From: Nitrospira sp.
Lineage (GTDB): Bacteria > Nitrospirota > Nitrospiria > Nitrospirales > Nitrospiraceae
Direction of reading: 5' to 3'
DNA length: 35,042 nucleotides
NCBI GenBank assembly: GCA_005116815.1
Contig: SWDR01000017.1
Coordinates: 1 to 35,042, forward strand
Shown: piece after piece, positions 23,373 to 33,679 of the stretch
Layout of the letters: the number at the start of each line of letters is the position of its first letter
Position numbering within the stretch: position 1 is the first letter of the stretch
Notes under the pieces: model-generated
Seen by the model: only the letters and a program-made list of their open reading frames with translations
Database searches by the model: none
Told to the model about the DNA's origin: nothing
Translations under genes and position numbers: made by a program

Positions 23373-24848
23373 ATGAGCAGACACCAATTGGAAACATTGT
23401 CGTTCGATAATACCTATGCCCGCCTGCCTGAGGCGCTCTACGCCAAGCTGAATCCCACGCCGTTTTCAGAACCGCCCTACCTCATCAGTTTCAATCGGGC
23501 GGCGGCTGAGTTGATCGATCTTGACCCGGAGCAAGCGAAGCGGCCGGAATTTGCCGGCGTGTTTGGCGGGAGCATGCTGGTTCCGGGGATGGAACCGTTG
23601 GCGATGCTCTATTCCGGCCATCAATTCGGAGTCTATGTGCCGCAGCTCGGCGACGGGCGCGCCATTCTTCTGGGCGAGGTCCAGAACGGGCGAGGCGAGC
23701 GATGGGACTTGCAGCTCAAAGGCGCAGGCCCCACGCCCTTTTCACGCGACGGCGACGGGCGCGCCGTGTTGCGATCCACCATCCGCGAATATCTCTGCAG
23801 CGAAGCGATGCATGGCTTGGGGATTCCCACGACGAGGGCGTTGTGCATCGTGGGTAGCGACCACAAGGTCTATCGTGAGCAGGTCGAGACCGGCGCGATC
23901 GTGCTTCGTATGGCGCCTTCGCATGTGCGATTCGGCTCGTTCGAGATCCTCTATTATCGAAAGCAACATGAACAGCTCAGACTCTTGGCCGACTATGTGA
24001 TTGCGACGCACTATCCGCATCTCGCGGCGGCGACCGACAAGTATGCCCGTTTCTTTGCCGAGCTGGTGGAGCGCACGGCGAGGCTGATCGCGCAATGGCA
24101 GGCCGTCGGCTGGGCGCACGGAGTCATGAACACGGACAACATGTCGATCCTGGGCCTCACGCTCGACTATGGCCCCTTCGGTTTCCTCGACGACTACGAC
24201 CCCGGTTTCATCTGCAACCATTCCGACCACAACGGCCGTTATGCCTTCAATCAACAGCCCTATATCGGACTCTGGAATCTGAGTTGTCTGGCGCAGGCGC
24301 TCCTCCCGTTGGCGGAGAAGGAAGACCTGAAAGCCTCGCTGGATCGTTATACTCCCCTCTGCGAAGGCCGCTACATGGAGTTGATGCGGGCCAAGTTCGG
24401 ACTCATCGAGACGAAGGAAGAGGATGCCTCGTTGATTCAAGACCTCCTGGCCCTCATGCATCTGCACCATGTCGATTACACAAACGTGTTTCGGATGCTG
24501 GGTTCCTTTCAGAGCGGAGTCGCCTCGTTGAACGAGCCGCTGCGAGATTGTTTCGTGGATCGTGCCGCCTTCGACCAATGGGCCAGCCGGTACAAGGAGC
24601 GGTTGCGTGAAGAGGGGAGCCGGGACGAGGATCGACAAGCACGGATGAACTGCGTCAATCCCAAGTACATCCTTCGCAACTATCTGGCCCAGACCGCCAT
24701 CGAGAAGGCTCAGCAGAAGGACTTCTCTGAAATCGACCGGCTGCTCGTACTGCTGCAGACTCCCTATCACGATCAGCCTGGCATGGAGGCCTACGCGGCT
24801 GCTCCTCCCAATTGGGGCAAACATCTCTCCGTGAGTTGTAGTTCGTAG
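23373..24848 (+). CDS. selO: Protein adenylyltransferase SelO (YdiU family)
   Basis: Pseudokinase-fold enzyme that transfers AMP from ATP to proteins, linked to redox stress in other bacteria. 491 aa, normal for the family. Typical segments: NTYARLP, YSGHQFGVYVPQLGDGRAILLGE, LQLKGAGPTPFSRDGDGRAVLRSTIREYLCSEAM, WAHGVMNTDNMSILGLTLDYGPFGFLDDYDP (catalytic and metal loop) and the closing VSCSS. The cysteine third from the end stands where animal SelO has selenocysteine. It follows the carbonic anhydrase by 18 bases and precedes the large membrane protein by about 60. Confidence 0.95.
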   Translation: MSRHQLETLSFDNTYARLPEALYAKLNPTPFSEPPYLISFNRAAAELIDLDPEQAKRPEFAGVFGGSMLVPGMEPLAMLYSGHQFGVYVPQLGDGRAILLGEVQNGRGERWDLQLKGAGPTPFSRDGDGRAVLRSTIREYLCSEAMHGLGIPTTRALCIVGSDHKVYREQVETGAIVLRMAPSHVRFGSFEILYYRKQHEQLRLLADYVIATHYPHLAAATDKYARFFAELVERTARLIAQWQAVGWAHGVMNTDNMSILGLTLDYGPFGFLDDYDPGFICNHSDHNGRYAFNQQPYIGLWNLSCLAQALLPLAEKEDLKASLDRYTPLCEGRYMELMRAKFGLIETKEEDASLIQDLLALMHLHHVDYTNVFRMLGSFQSGVASLNEPLRDCFVDRAAFDQWASRYKERLREEGSRDEDRQARMNCVNPKYILRNYLAQTAIEKAQQKDFSEIDRLLVLLQTPYHDQPGMEAYAAAPPNWGKHLSVSCSS

Positions 24849-24911
24849 GACCGTCTCACAATTGTATAGGCTGCTGTTTCACGCAGCGCATCACAGACAA
24901 CGGACTTTTTT

Positions 24912-27900
24912 ATGGCTAAAGGACGCGGCGATTCGAAACTAGCGGTGGCGGGAGCCCTCACACTCGTGCTGGCCATTGCCGGGGTGTTGCTGGTGAAAGA
25001 GCCTCTGCGCAGCTCTCGGCCGGTCGGTACGGGGCTGGAGATGAATCCGACGACCGGCGAACAGTTGGTTCGCTCGCGTTTGTGGGAAGATCCGGTGGCA
25101 GCCGTGCAGCGGGGCCTGCGCGGAACGGGACCGACCGGCAAGACTGCCGGAGCGGAATCCACCCTCTCGCAACGGCTTGGCGCACTGAGACAGACCATTG
25201 CCGAACGTACCAGGAGTGGACAGCGCATCACCGTGCTCCTGGTGACCACGAGCGGGGGGCCCTACGTCGAAGGCACCGAGTCGCGCATCCGTGATCGCTA
25301 TGCTATTGGCACGGCGCTGGGTGTCGGTTGTTATGTGCCGGAGGACGAGGGCCATCTCTCCTTCGTGGAATGGGAGCCGCAAGGGGTCGTTCAGGCTCTG
25401 CCCTATGAATGGTATCGCCTGAGAAAAACACGCGTCTGCGGAGAAGAGGCCTCGCGTGCCTCCGCAGTTCTGGTCGTCTGGCTACCGGAAGAGGCCCTCA
25501 ATCGAGGGTTCTTGGCGACCCTGACCTCTCTTTCCCAAGTCCTGGTCTGCCAGGAGGCGAAACAGAAACATGAATGCCTCCTGACCGACGACAAGCGAAA
25601 ACTCGTCCGTCTGAATCCGGCAGTACAACAGGCGGTCACGTTCAAAATCATGGGCCCGCGCAGTTCGTCGGAATTTCGCAGTTTCTTGCAGGAAGCCGGG
25701 GACCTGTATGGCGAGCCGCATGAGGGAATCGGCGTCTGGCCGAATGCCGACGGCGCGATCGAGCTCTATTCGCCTTGGACGAGCGCGATGAAGGGTCTGC
25801 TCGCCTACGGACTCAAGACAGAGGGTGGTAAAGGCACCGCGTGCACGACTTATGAGGTGTGCGAGCAGGAGTTTCACCGCCGGCTGGCTGTTGCTAACGT
25901 TCGCCTCGTGTACGATGTCGGATCGGACGATCGGTTATTCGGCGCGCTGGTTGAAGAATTGGAGCGCCGGCAAGTCCGTCTCGGCTGGGATGCGGTGATC
26001 CTCATCGGGGAATGGGATTCGTTTTACGGGCGGACTCTGCCGATCGAGTTTCGCGCCGCAGCTTGTGCGAAGGTGGCCACCTTTCCGGAAGCCGATTTGA
26101 GACAGATTCAGGTTCCGGTGGACATCAAGAAATGGTGTCCGACCCTGTCGAAGGCCATCGATTTGCAGATTCAACGTCCCGCCGACTACGAGTCGCTCAC
26201 GCTCAACGTCTTTCGTTATAGCTACCTCAGTGGCCTCGATGGGGAAGTGCCGGGCGAAGAGAAGGGGAAAGTCGCTCGCGCGGACAAAGTTCTCGCGAAA
26301 GACGATCAGCGGGACCGTCCGGAAGGCACGAGCCAGCTCGACTACGTGCGGGCCTTGGTCGCGCGTATTTACGAGGAAGGGGAAGGTGCGAGGGCCATCG
26401 GCATCCTGGGCACGGACCCCTACGACGCTTTGCTCATCATCAAAGCCCTCAGGCCAGCGTTCCCCCATGCGATTTTCTTCACCGTCGATCTCGATGCGCG
26501 CCACCTCCATTCGAGCGAATACAAATCGACACGCAACATGGTGATTGCCTCCCCGTTCGGGCTGCAATTGGAGGGAGGACTCCAACGCGACGTCCCGCCG
26601 TTCCGGAGCAGTTATCAAACGTCGGCCTACCTGGCCACCCTGCAAGCGGTGCAGTTTGTCGCTTGTGGGCAGGCCGGCCATCAGCCATCCGCGGCCGGAC
26701 CCTGCACGACGGGATACCATGTCGACTTGACGCCGGACGATCGTATCTACGATGCAGGATCTCACCCCAGGATCTTTGAAGTGAGTCGCGACGGGGCGGT
26801 GGACTTGAGCCCGGTGGACAAGGAGGGGCTGCGCACGGTCCATCCACTCAGGCAGGACCTGGCTCATACGGACGAATTGGGAGCCCTGAAACAGGGAGTC
26901 GGATTCGATAACACCGCGGTCGCGGCGGCGCTGGTCGTTGCATTGCTGGTCGCCATGGTCATCGCCTGGAGCAATGAGCGGCTCTGGTTGTGGGTATTGC
27001 GACATCCTCGCCTGCTGACGGTCACGGCCCTCGTCGCGGTGGCGTCGTTCGCGGCCTTTGTCGCCTTCGGCGGGTCAGAAGCGCTGTTAGCCAATCATGA
27101 CGAAGGGGAGCCCTTCTCCTGGACCGCCGGGGTCAGCGTCTGGCCAAGCGAACTCCTCCGCCTCTTCGTCGTGACTCTCTGTCTAGTCATGCTGGGGAAG
27201 GGCCTGCGCGATCTGGCCAAGAACAGCGACGCGATCGGCGAAGATTTTTTATTTCAGGATGAGTCCGGCCGTTGCCGATTATCACCCCGGACCTTCTGGA
27301 CTAACTTGCAGCGGGTCTACCATCCGGCTGCGACCAGGACGGCGACGACGGTGGATCAAGCCTGGTCCTGGTATCGGGAGGCCGGTAAGCCTGCGCAGCG
27401 AGTGATGCGGACCATTCTCCTGTTTCTGGTGTACCTCTCGATCATGTGGCCCTTGCAGCATTGGGTCTTGAACGAGGAAATGATTCATCCCTGCCGCGGC
27501 CGGCTGAGTTGCGGCATCGATTCGATTATGGCACTGAGCAGCGCCTGTTTCGTCGTGTTGCTCAATCTGGCAGTCTTCGACGCGGTCATGCTGTGCAGGC
27601 GGTGGATCGGCTGGTTGACCGCCTCGACCGGTGGCTGGTCCGATCAGGTTCAAGCAGAATATCTCCGGGAATATGGTCTGGGCCAGGCCCAGAAAGCCGA
27701 GTTTGAAAAGCTGAAGTACCTGGCCGTGGTCGATCTCATTGCGCAACGGACGGGAGTGGTCAATCGCCTGATTCGTTATCCCTTCATCGCACTGTTAATC
27801 ATGATCGCCGCGCGGAACGATTACTTCGATATCTGGAATTATCCTCTCTTGCTGATCCTCTCCTGGTCCTTGAACGTCGTGCTGGCGTTGATGGGTGCCT

Positions 27901-28142
27901 ACTTGCTGTACCAGTCGGCCAGCAAAGCGAAAGCGGCCATGCTGGCCGGGCTCAGCCGCCAGATGGTCCAGGCTCTGGGCGCCGGCAAGGATCACGATGT
28001 CCGCGTGAAACAGATCCAGTACGTGATCGACGAAGTGGAAGAGAACGAACAGGGGGCCTTCGTGCCCCTCTATCAACAGCCGGTGATTGAGTCGTCGCTC
28101 TACGGCATCGTCGCCTTGCTGCAATATTTGTATATGAAATAA
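24912..28142 (+). CDS. Large membrane protein with a periplasmic binding-protein-like domain (unknown function)
   Basis: 1076 aa, not recognised as a named family. A membrane segment at about 11-27 is followed by an exterior region of some 635 residues (about 30-665). Within it, AIGILGTDPYDALLIIKALRPAFPHAIFFTVDLDARHL (about 497-535) and SEYKSTRNMVIASPFGLQL resemble type I periplasmic binding proteins of the leucine/branched-chain receptor kind. Seven more membrane helices follow at about 667-688, 702-722, 746-770, 832-855, 871-895, 954-970 and 976-1000, with a cytoplasmic C-terminal part. No histidine kinase, GGDEF or ATPase motif is visible. Its 3' end is ten bases before an alpha/beta hydrolase gene. 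Could be a ligand sensor or transport-coupled receptor (inference). No strong ribosome site was found at 24912. Confidence 0.8.
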   Translation: MAKGRGDSKLAVAGALTLVLAIAGVLLVKEPLRSSRPVGTGLEMNPTTGEQLVRSRLWEDPVAAVQRGLRGTGPTGKTAGAESTLSQRLGALRQTIAERTRSGQRITVLLVTTSGGPYVEGTESRIRDRYAIGTALGVGCYVPEDEGHLSFVEWEPQGVVQALPYEWYRLRKTRVCGEEASRASAVLVVWLPEEALNRGFLATLTSLSQVLVCQEAKQKHECLLTDDKRKLVRLNPAVQQAVTFKIMGPRSSSEFRSFLQEAGDLYGEPHEGIGVWPNADGAIELYSPWTSAMKGLLAYGLKTEGGKGTACTTYEVCEQEFHRRLAVANVRLVYDVGSDDRLFGALVEELERRQVRLGWDAVILIGEWDSFYGRTLPIEFRAAACAKVATFPEADLRQIQVPVDIKKWCPTLSKAIDLQIQRPADYESLTLNVFRYSYLSGLDGEVPGEEKGKVARADKVLAKDDQRDRPEGTSQLDYVRALVARIYEEGEGARAIGILGTDPYDALLIIKALRPAFPHAIFFTVDLDARHLHSSEYKSTRNMVIASPFGLQLEGGLQRDVPPFRSSYQTSAYLATLQAVQFVACGQAGHQPSAAGPCTTGYHVDLTPDDRIYDAGSHPRIFEVSRDGAVDLSPVDKEGLRTVHPLRQDLAHTDELGALKQGVGFDNTAVAAALVVALLVAMVIAWSNERLWLWVLRHPRLLTVTALVAVASFAAFVAFGGSEALLANHDEGEPFSWTAGVSVWPSELLRLFVVTLCLVMLGKGLRDLAKNSDAIGEDFLFQDESGRCRLSPRTFWTNLQRVYHPAATRTATTVDQAWSWYREAGKPAQRVMRTILLFLVYLSIMWPLQHWVLNEEMIHPCRGRLSCGIDSIMALSSACFVVLLNLAVFDAVMLCRRWIGWLTASTGGWSDQVQAEYLREYGLGQAQKAEFEKLKYLAVVDLIAQRTGVVNRLIRYPFIALLIMIAARNDYFDIWNYPLLLILSWSLNVVLALMGAYLLYQSASKAKAAMLAGLSRQMVQALGAGKDHDVRVKQIQYVIDEVEENEQGAFVPLYQQPVIESSLYGIVALLQYLYMK

Positions 28143-28152
28143 CGGGATACCT

Positions 28153-28872
28153 ATGCGCGAAGAACAGATCGGCGGATTGCGGACACGTATCACGGGCGGC
28201 ACAGATGGCAAGGGCGGAGGACGCGGCCCCCTCGTCCTTCTTCTCCACGGCTTCGGCGCGCCGGGGGACGATCTCGTCTCGCTGGCCGACGTTTTGAACG
28301 TGCCGACCGGCACGAGGTTCGTCTTTCCCGAAGGCCCGCTCTCGTTGAGTTTCGGGCCGAGCGATGCGCGGGCCTGGTGGCTCATCGACATGGCGCGTAT
28401 TGCGCAGGATCGCGCAGCAGGACGGGTGCGCGACCTCTCGCAAGACATTCCCAAAGGTCTGGCTCCGGCGCGCGAGACGATGCTGACCTTCCTCAAAGAA
28501 ATCGAACAGAAGTTCGGCGCGGAGCCGCGCAAGACCATCCTGGGGGGATTCTCCCAGGGCGCCATGTTGGCCTGCGATCTGATGCTCAGAACGACGCAGT
28601 CCTATGCGGGACTGATCCAAATGTCCGGCACACTCCTCGCCGCACAGGAATGGGGTCCGTTACTTCACAAGCGCAAAGGCCTGCCGGTCTTTCAAAGTCA
28701 CGGGATGCAGGATGAGATCCTGCCCTACGTGGGAGCGGAAAAACTGCGGGACACGTTGATGCATGCGGGGCTCGCGGTTGATTGGCATAGTTTTCGCGGT
28801 GGGCATGAGATCCCCAGAGCGGTATTGCAGCGGCTGGGGACGTTCATTACCAAGGCGGTTACTCTTCCATGA
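28153..28872 (+). CDS. Alpha/beta hydrolase, carboxylesterase/phospholipase type
   Basis: A 239-aa cytoplasmic serine hydrolase of the carboxylesterase/phospholipase/thioesterase (PF02230-like) family. Oxyanion-hole segment LVLLLHGFGAPGDDL; nucleophile elbow GGFSQGAM with the serine; the acid is the Asp in GMQDEILPY; and the His in RGGHEIP, so the triad is complete. WWLID and FPEGPLSLSFG are typical of the family. It lies ten bases after the 1076-aa gene and its stop overlaps the next start as ATGA, so the hydrolase pair is translationally coupled. The substrate is unknown. Confidence 0.88.
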   Translation: MREEQIGGLRTRITGGTDGKGGGRGPLVLLLHGFGAPGDDLVSLADVLNVPTGTRFVFPEGPLSLSFGPSDARAWWLIDMARIAQDRAAGRVRDLSQDIPKGLAPARETMLTFLKEIEQKFGAEPRKTILGGFSQGAMLACDLMLRTTQSYAGLIQMSGTLLAAQEWGPLLHKRKGLPVFQSHGMQDEILPYVGAEKLRDTLMHAGLAVDWHSFRGGHEIPRAVLQRLGTFITKAVTLP

Positions 28873-29624
28873 GTGACCTGCATTCGTTCGAACTCGCAGG
28901 CGCCGATGGCAAGCTGATCCGCGGGGATCGCTCGATGGGGACAGATCGCCAGATTCTGTTCATCACCGGTTTTCTTTCCAAACGGTGGGGCAACAAGAGC
29001 AAAGCGCTCGCCCAATGGTGCGCAGAACAAGGTTGGGGGTTCTGTTGCTACGATGTGCGGGGCTTTGGCGATTCGGAAGGACAGTTCATCGACTATACGC
29101 TCTCGGATTGGATCGCCGACGCGCGGCTCGTTCTGAATAGGCTCAAAGACGGTCCACCGATCACCATCGTCGGCAATTCACTCGGAGGCTGGATCGCCTG
29201 GCTGATGGCGCAGGAATATGCTGACATCGAGCGGTTGGTGCTCATCGCACCGGCGTTCAATATGATGGGCCTGCGGGCGCAATCGATTGCACCGGAGCGA
29301 TGCCATGACTGGCATACAGCCGGCTGGATGCCCTGGGACGACGAGCCGGCGCATCGGGACTATCCTCTCGCCTGGAAGTGGGTCGAAGAGAGCAGGGACT
29401 ATTGGGGCAGGAGTTTCGATAGGCTGCGGCCAGTGAAGACGACAATCCTCCATGGATTACAGGATACCGTGATCCTGCCCCAGGGCAGCAATCAGTTTGC
29501 CGAGCAATTGCTGGCTCGCGATCCCTCTTTTCCCATTGAACTGAACCTGATCCCGGGCGACCATCGCCTGAGCAGCCCTGAACATGTCGACCGGTTTCGT
29601 CGGCTCGTCATCGGTACAACCTGA
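28869..29624 (+). CDS. Alpha/beta hydrolase (serine aminopeptidase/ABHD10-like)
   Basis: A 251-aa alpha/beta hydrolase. Nucleophile elbow GNSLGGW carries the serine; ILFITGFLSKRWGNKS and CCYDVRGFGDSEGQF are the usual oxyanion and strand-4 segments; the acid Asp is in HGLQDTVILP; the His is in PGDHRLSSPEH. It resembles ABHD10/YqiA-like short-chain or acyl-protein hydrolases. No signal peptide. It starts on the ATGA shared with the previous hydrolase and precedes a very small gene by nine bases. Substrate unknown. Confidence 0.87.
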   Translation: MSDLHSFELAGADGKLIRGDRSMGTDRQILFITGFLSKRWGNKSKALAQWCAEQGWGFCCYDVRGFGDSEGQFIDYTLSDWIADARLVLNRLKDGPPITIVGNSLGGWIAWLMAQEYADIERLVLIAPAFNMMGLRAQSIAPERCHDWHTAGWMPWDDEPAHRDYPLAWKWVEESRDYWGRSFDRLRPVKTTILHGLQDTVILPQGSNQFAEQLLARDPSFPIELNLIPGDHRLSSPEHVDRFRRLVIGTT

Positions 29625-29633
29625 GGCACAACT

Positions 29634-29801
29634 ATGCTCGTCTTAATCCATAAAGAATGCGGTGGGCCTGCGATAGACGATTCGTCCATCGGCGAATCCT
29701 GTGCGATCCCTGTCGACCGGTTTCCCTTTACCTGCTTTAGTTGCCTAGAGGAAATCGACGACGAATCGGAAGTCCGGGTATCGCAAGAAATTGGAATGTA
29801 G
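29634..29801 (+). CDS. Small Cys-rich protein (55 aa), unknown
   Basis: ATG at 29634 to TAG at 29801 with a GAGG site seven bases upstream. The 55-residue product has Cys at about position 9 (HKECGGPA) and a CFSC pair after the middle, a spacing that could bind zinc like a small zinc ribbon. It is acidic toward the C-terminus. It lies nine bases after the hydrolase gene in the same direction. No family recognised. Confidence 0.6.
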   Translation: MLVLIHKECGGPAIDDSSIGESCAIPVDRFPFTCFSCLEEIDDESEVRVSQEIGM

Positions 29802-29960
29802 CCGCTCTCACATATGGCCGTCGATGACAGAGATGGTCACGTCATTGCTTTCGCGCCGCCGGTATCGAGCCTGTTGGCCTACGTCCAACTGAATCCTCCG
29901 GCACGACCCCGTCCTCAGTGGAAATGTTCGACAGATCCAGGGTAAGGTGTCACCCGGTTC

Positions 29961-30791
29961 ATGGCAGGGAGTAAGAGATCAGATATGTCTTCATCACGAC
30001 AACATAGCAGCGGGCCGGATTCAGAGGGTCCTGACGTTCCTGAGCTGTCCCATGCCGAGCGGGCCAAGACGCTGGTGTATTTACAGTCATCGGGTAGTCT
30101 CTCGACGCTCTCGCGTAAACAGCCCGGCTGGCCCTTCGGATCGGTGATGCCCTACGGGTTGGACGAGGAGGGGCAACCGGTCTTTCTGATCAGCATGATG
30201 GCGATGCATACGCAAAATCTCCTGGACGATCCACGGGCCAGCTTGCTGGTGACACCGCCCGAGAGCCGCATCGATCCGCAGGGTGCGGCCAGGGTGACAT
30301 TGATGGGGTCGGTGACCAGGGTGCCGAGGGAGGAAGCCGGGCAGGTTCGCGAGCTCTATCTGGCACGCCATGCCAATGCCTCCTACTGGGTGGACTTCGA
30401 GGACTTCAGTTTTTTCCGCATGGCACTGGCGGATATCTATTTTGTCGGAGGGTTCGGGTCGATGGGTTGGGTGATGCCGGGCGACTACGCGGGGGCGGCC
30501 GTGGACCCGCTTGCGGATGAGGCCTCGAACCTCATTCGTGAATTGAACACAGAGCATGCGGAGACGTTGCTGCTCCTGGCCCGTGTATTCGGCAATGCAG
30601 AGACGCAGCAGGCGACAGTGACGGCATTGGACCGGTTGGGTTTTCACCTTCGGCTCACCACGCCAGGCCGCATGCAGGGTGGGCGGGTGGCCTTTGCCAA
30701 TCCCGTACGCAACGCGTCGGAAGTCAGGGCCGGCCTTGCCGGCTTGGCCGTTCAGGCACAGGCAGGACACCAAGTGCTGCATTCGCTGTAG
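29961..30791 (+). CDS. HugZ/PNPOx-like protein with a DUF2470 C-terminal domain
   Basis: A 276-aa protein of the pyridoxamine 5'-phosphate oxidase-like fold (about 35-190) with a C-terminal DUF2470 domain (about 190-270, NLIRELNTEHAETLLLLARVFGN...LGFHLRLTTPGRMQGGRVAFANPV). Typical segments are LVYLQSSGSLSTLS, WPFGSVMPYGLDEEGQPVFLISMMAMHTQNL and YFVGGFGSMGWV. Proteins of this arrangement bind or degrade haem (HugZ) or bind glutamyl-tRNA reductase (plant GluBP), so a role in haem or tetrapyrrole handling is plausible but not shown. A start later than 29961 is possible because the first 25 residues are low-complexity. Confidence 0.83.
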   Translation: MAGSKRSDMSSSRQHSSGPDSEGPDVPELSHAERAKTLVYLQSSGSLSTLSRKQPGWPFGSVMPYGLDEEGQPVFLISMMAMHTQNLLDDPRASLLVTPPESRIDPQGAARVTLMGSVTRVPREEAGQVRELYLARHANASYWVDFEDFSFFRMALADIYFVGGFGSMGWVMPGDYAGAAVDPLADEASNLIRELNTEHAETLLLLARVFGNAETQQATVTALDRLGFHLRLTTPGRMQGGRVAFANPVRNASEVRAGLAGLAVQAQAGHQVLHSL

Positions 30792-30873
30792 TCGGGGTTG
30801 GCACAAGTTCCTGTGAGCATCCCGCACGATGGTTCTTTTCAACTCACCAGTTCATCACTAGGTAGGGGAATGC

Positions 30874-32337
<1,464 letters not shown>

Positions 32338-33200
32338 CGCGTGCGGGGACCGGTGTGGAGTTGATCTACCGCGGTGGCTGAGAGCAGGGTTTCGACGCTC
32401 GCGATCAATGCGAGTGCCAGCGCTTCGCCGATGATGGCCGGATCCATGAGGAATTGCAGTGAGTGGAGAGACGGCAACTGTACGATCGTGAGCAAGTTGT
32501 CACGCACCTTCACATGGGCAATATCAAGATTCAACGACATGGCTGCCACGGTGGCGAGCGCGACGCCGATGAGGACTGAGGGAATGGCCTTGAGCATCCT
32601 GGGGGCATAGAGATTCCACAACACGATGGCCACGATCGTGAGTAGGCCGATCCTCCCGGCCAGGTGATGATTCAGCGGCGTGGAGTCGTCGGCGACTAAC
32701 CCTTTCCAGAACGCGGAGGGAAGGGTGAGGAGATTGGCGAGTCCGGATCCTCGTGGCGTATCGTCGATCATGATATGGAATTGGCTGGCGAAAATGAGGA
32801 CGCCGATTCCGGCCAGCATGCCATGCACCACAGCAGGCGAAACGGCGCGGAACCATTGTCCCAGCTGGAGCCAGGCCCACTTCATTTGGATGATCCCGGC
32901 CAGCATGACCACGATGGCCAGCTTTTCCATGCCATGCTCTTGAATGATCTCGTAGACGATGACGGTCAAGCCTGCGGCTGGCCCGCTGACTTGGAGCGGT
33001 GATCCGGCAAGCGCTCCGACGATCAGTCCCCCGATAATGCCAGTGATGATGCCGGTGGCAGGTGGCGCGCCGGAAGCGACGGCGATACCCATGCAGAGGG
33101 GGAGGGCGACCAGGAAGACCACGACCGAAGCAAAGGCGTCGTGGCGAAGGTCAATCCAGCGGCTGGAAGATGGTGGTGTGTCCGGTCCCATGGTAGTGGG

Positions 33201-33229
33201 CTCTAGATGAATACGACTACTCTAGATGA
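33201..33229 (-). promoter_or_regulatory. Direct repeat upstream of the SulP gene (possible operator)
   Basis: TCATCTAGAG occurs twice on the minus strand (33220-33229 and 33201-33210), 19 bases apart, between 10 and 38 bases upstream of the SulP start. The spacing of nearly two helical turns fits a dimeric or paired regulator. The next upstream gene on the same strand is an HTH protein. Confidence 0.45.
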
Positions 33230-33283
33230 GGAGGTCGAGGCGCCCAAGAGAAATATGAGAAGCGACAGGGTTGCGCAGGTCCC

Positions 33284-33586
33284 CTAGATTGGCTCGATGC
33301 CATATCTCGGAGCGGTGATGCCTTCGCTGCGGCATGTGGGGCAACGGCTCGGTCTGGTCAGCTTTCGTCGATCGCGAAAGATAAACTCGCAATCGGGGCA
33401 GACTGCCGGTTCGAGGATGAATCGGCATGACGGGTTCCGAGCTACCGTTTTCACGACGTGAGGGAGATGTTCCTCGACCTGGCGTTCCGGAATGCCCAGC
33501 ATCTGGGCCAGCTGGTATGATGACAGTCTGGTACCGGTGATCAGTTCGATGATGCGCTGTCGTGGCGTCTGCCCTGGAGAGATCAT
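33284..33586 (-). CDS. HTH and Zn-ribbon DNA-binding regulator (COG3357-like)
   Basis: A 100-aa protein. Residues about 8-45 form a winged-helix-type HTH (RQRIIELITGTRLSSYQLAQMLGIPERQVEEHL), followed by a Zn ribbon with ligand pairs CPDC (about 63-66) and CPTC (about 82-85). This arrangement matches the predicted HTH plus Zn-ribbon transcriptional regulators of COG3357. Start ATG 33586, without a clear ribosome site; no better upstream start is seen. It is on the same strand as the SulP gene, about 90 bases upstream, with direct repeats between them, so it may control that gene (inference). Confidence 0.8.
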   Translation of the reverse strand: MISPGQTPRQRIIELITGTRLSSYQLAQMLGIPERQVEEHLPHVVKTVARNPSCRFILEPAVCPDCEFIFRDRRKLTRPSRCPTCRSEGITAPRYGIEPI

Positions 33587-33679
33587 GAGGCGACATCGTA
33601 GGGGATGACATCGGGAAAGCCAAGCCCGGTGGCGCCCTGAGTTGAACGGTTCCGGTGCCTCTGTCAGGATACAGCTGCC

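Noticed and set aside
22440-23387. 315-codon minus-strand frame opposite the carbonic anhydrase
   Set aside because: The plus strand encodes a textbook beta-carbonic anhydrase with all zinc ligands.
25935-27005. Long minus-strand frame opposite the 1076-aa gene
   Set aside because: The plus-strand frame is longer, has membrane helices and a coherent fold; the opposite frame is a codon-bias shadow.
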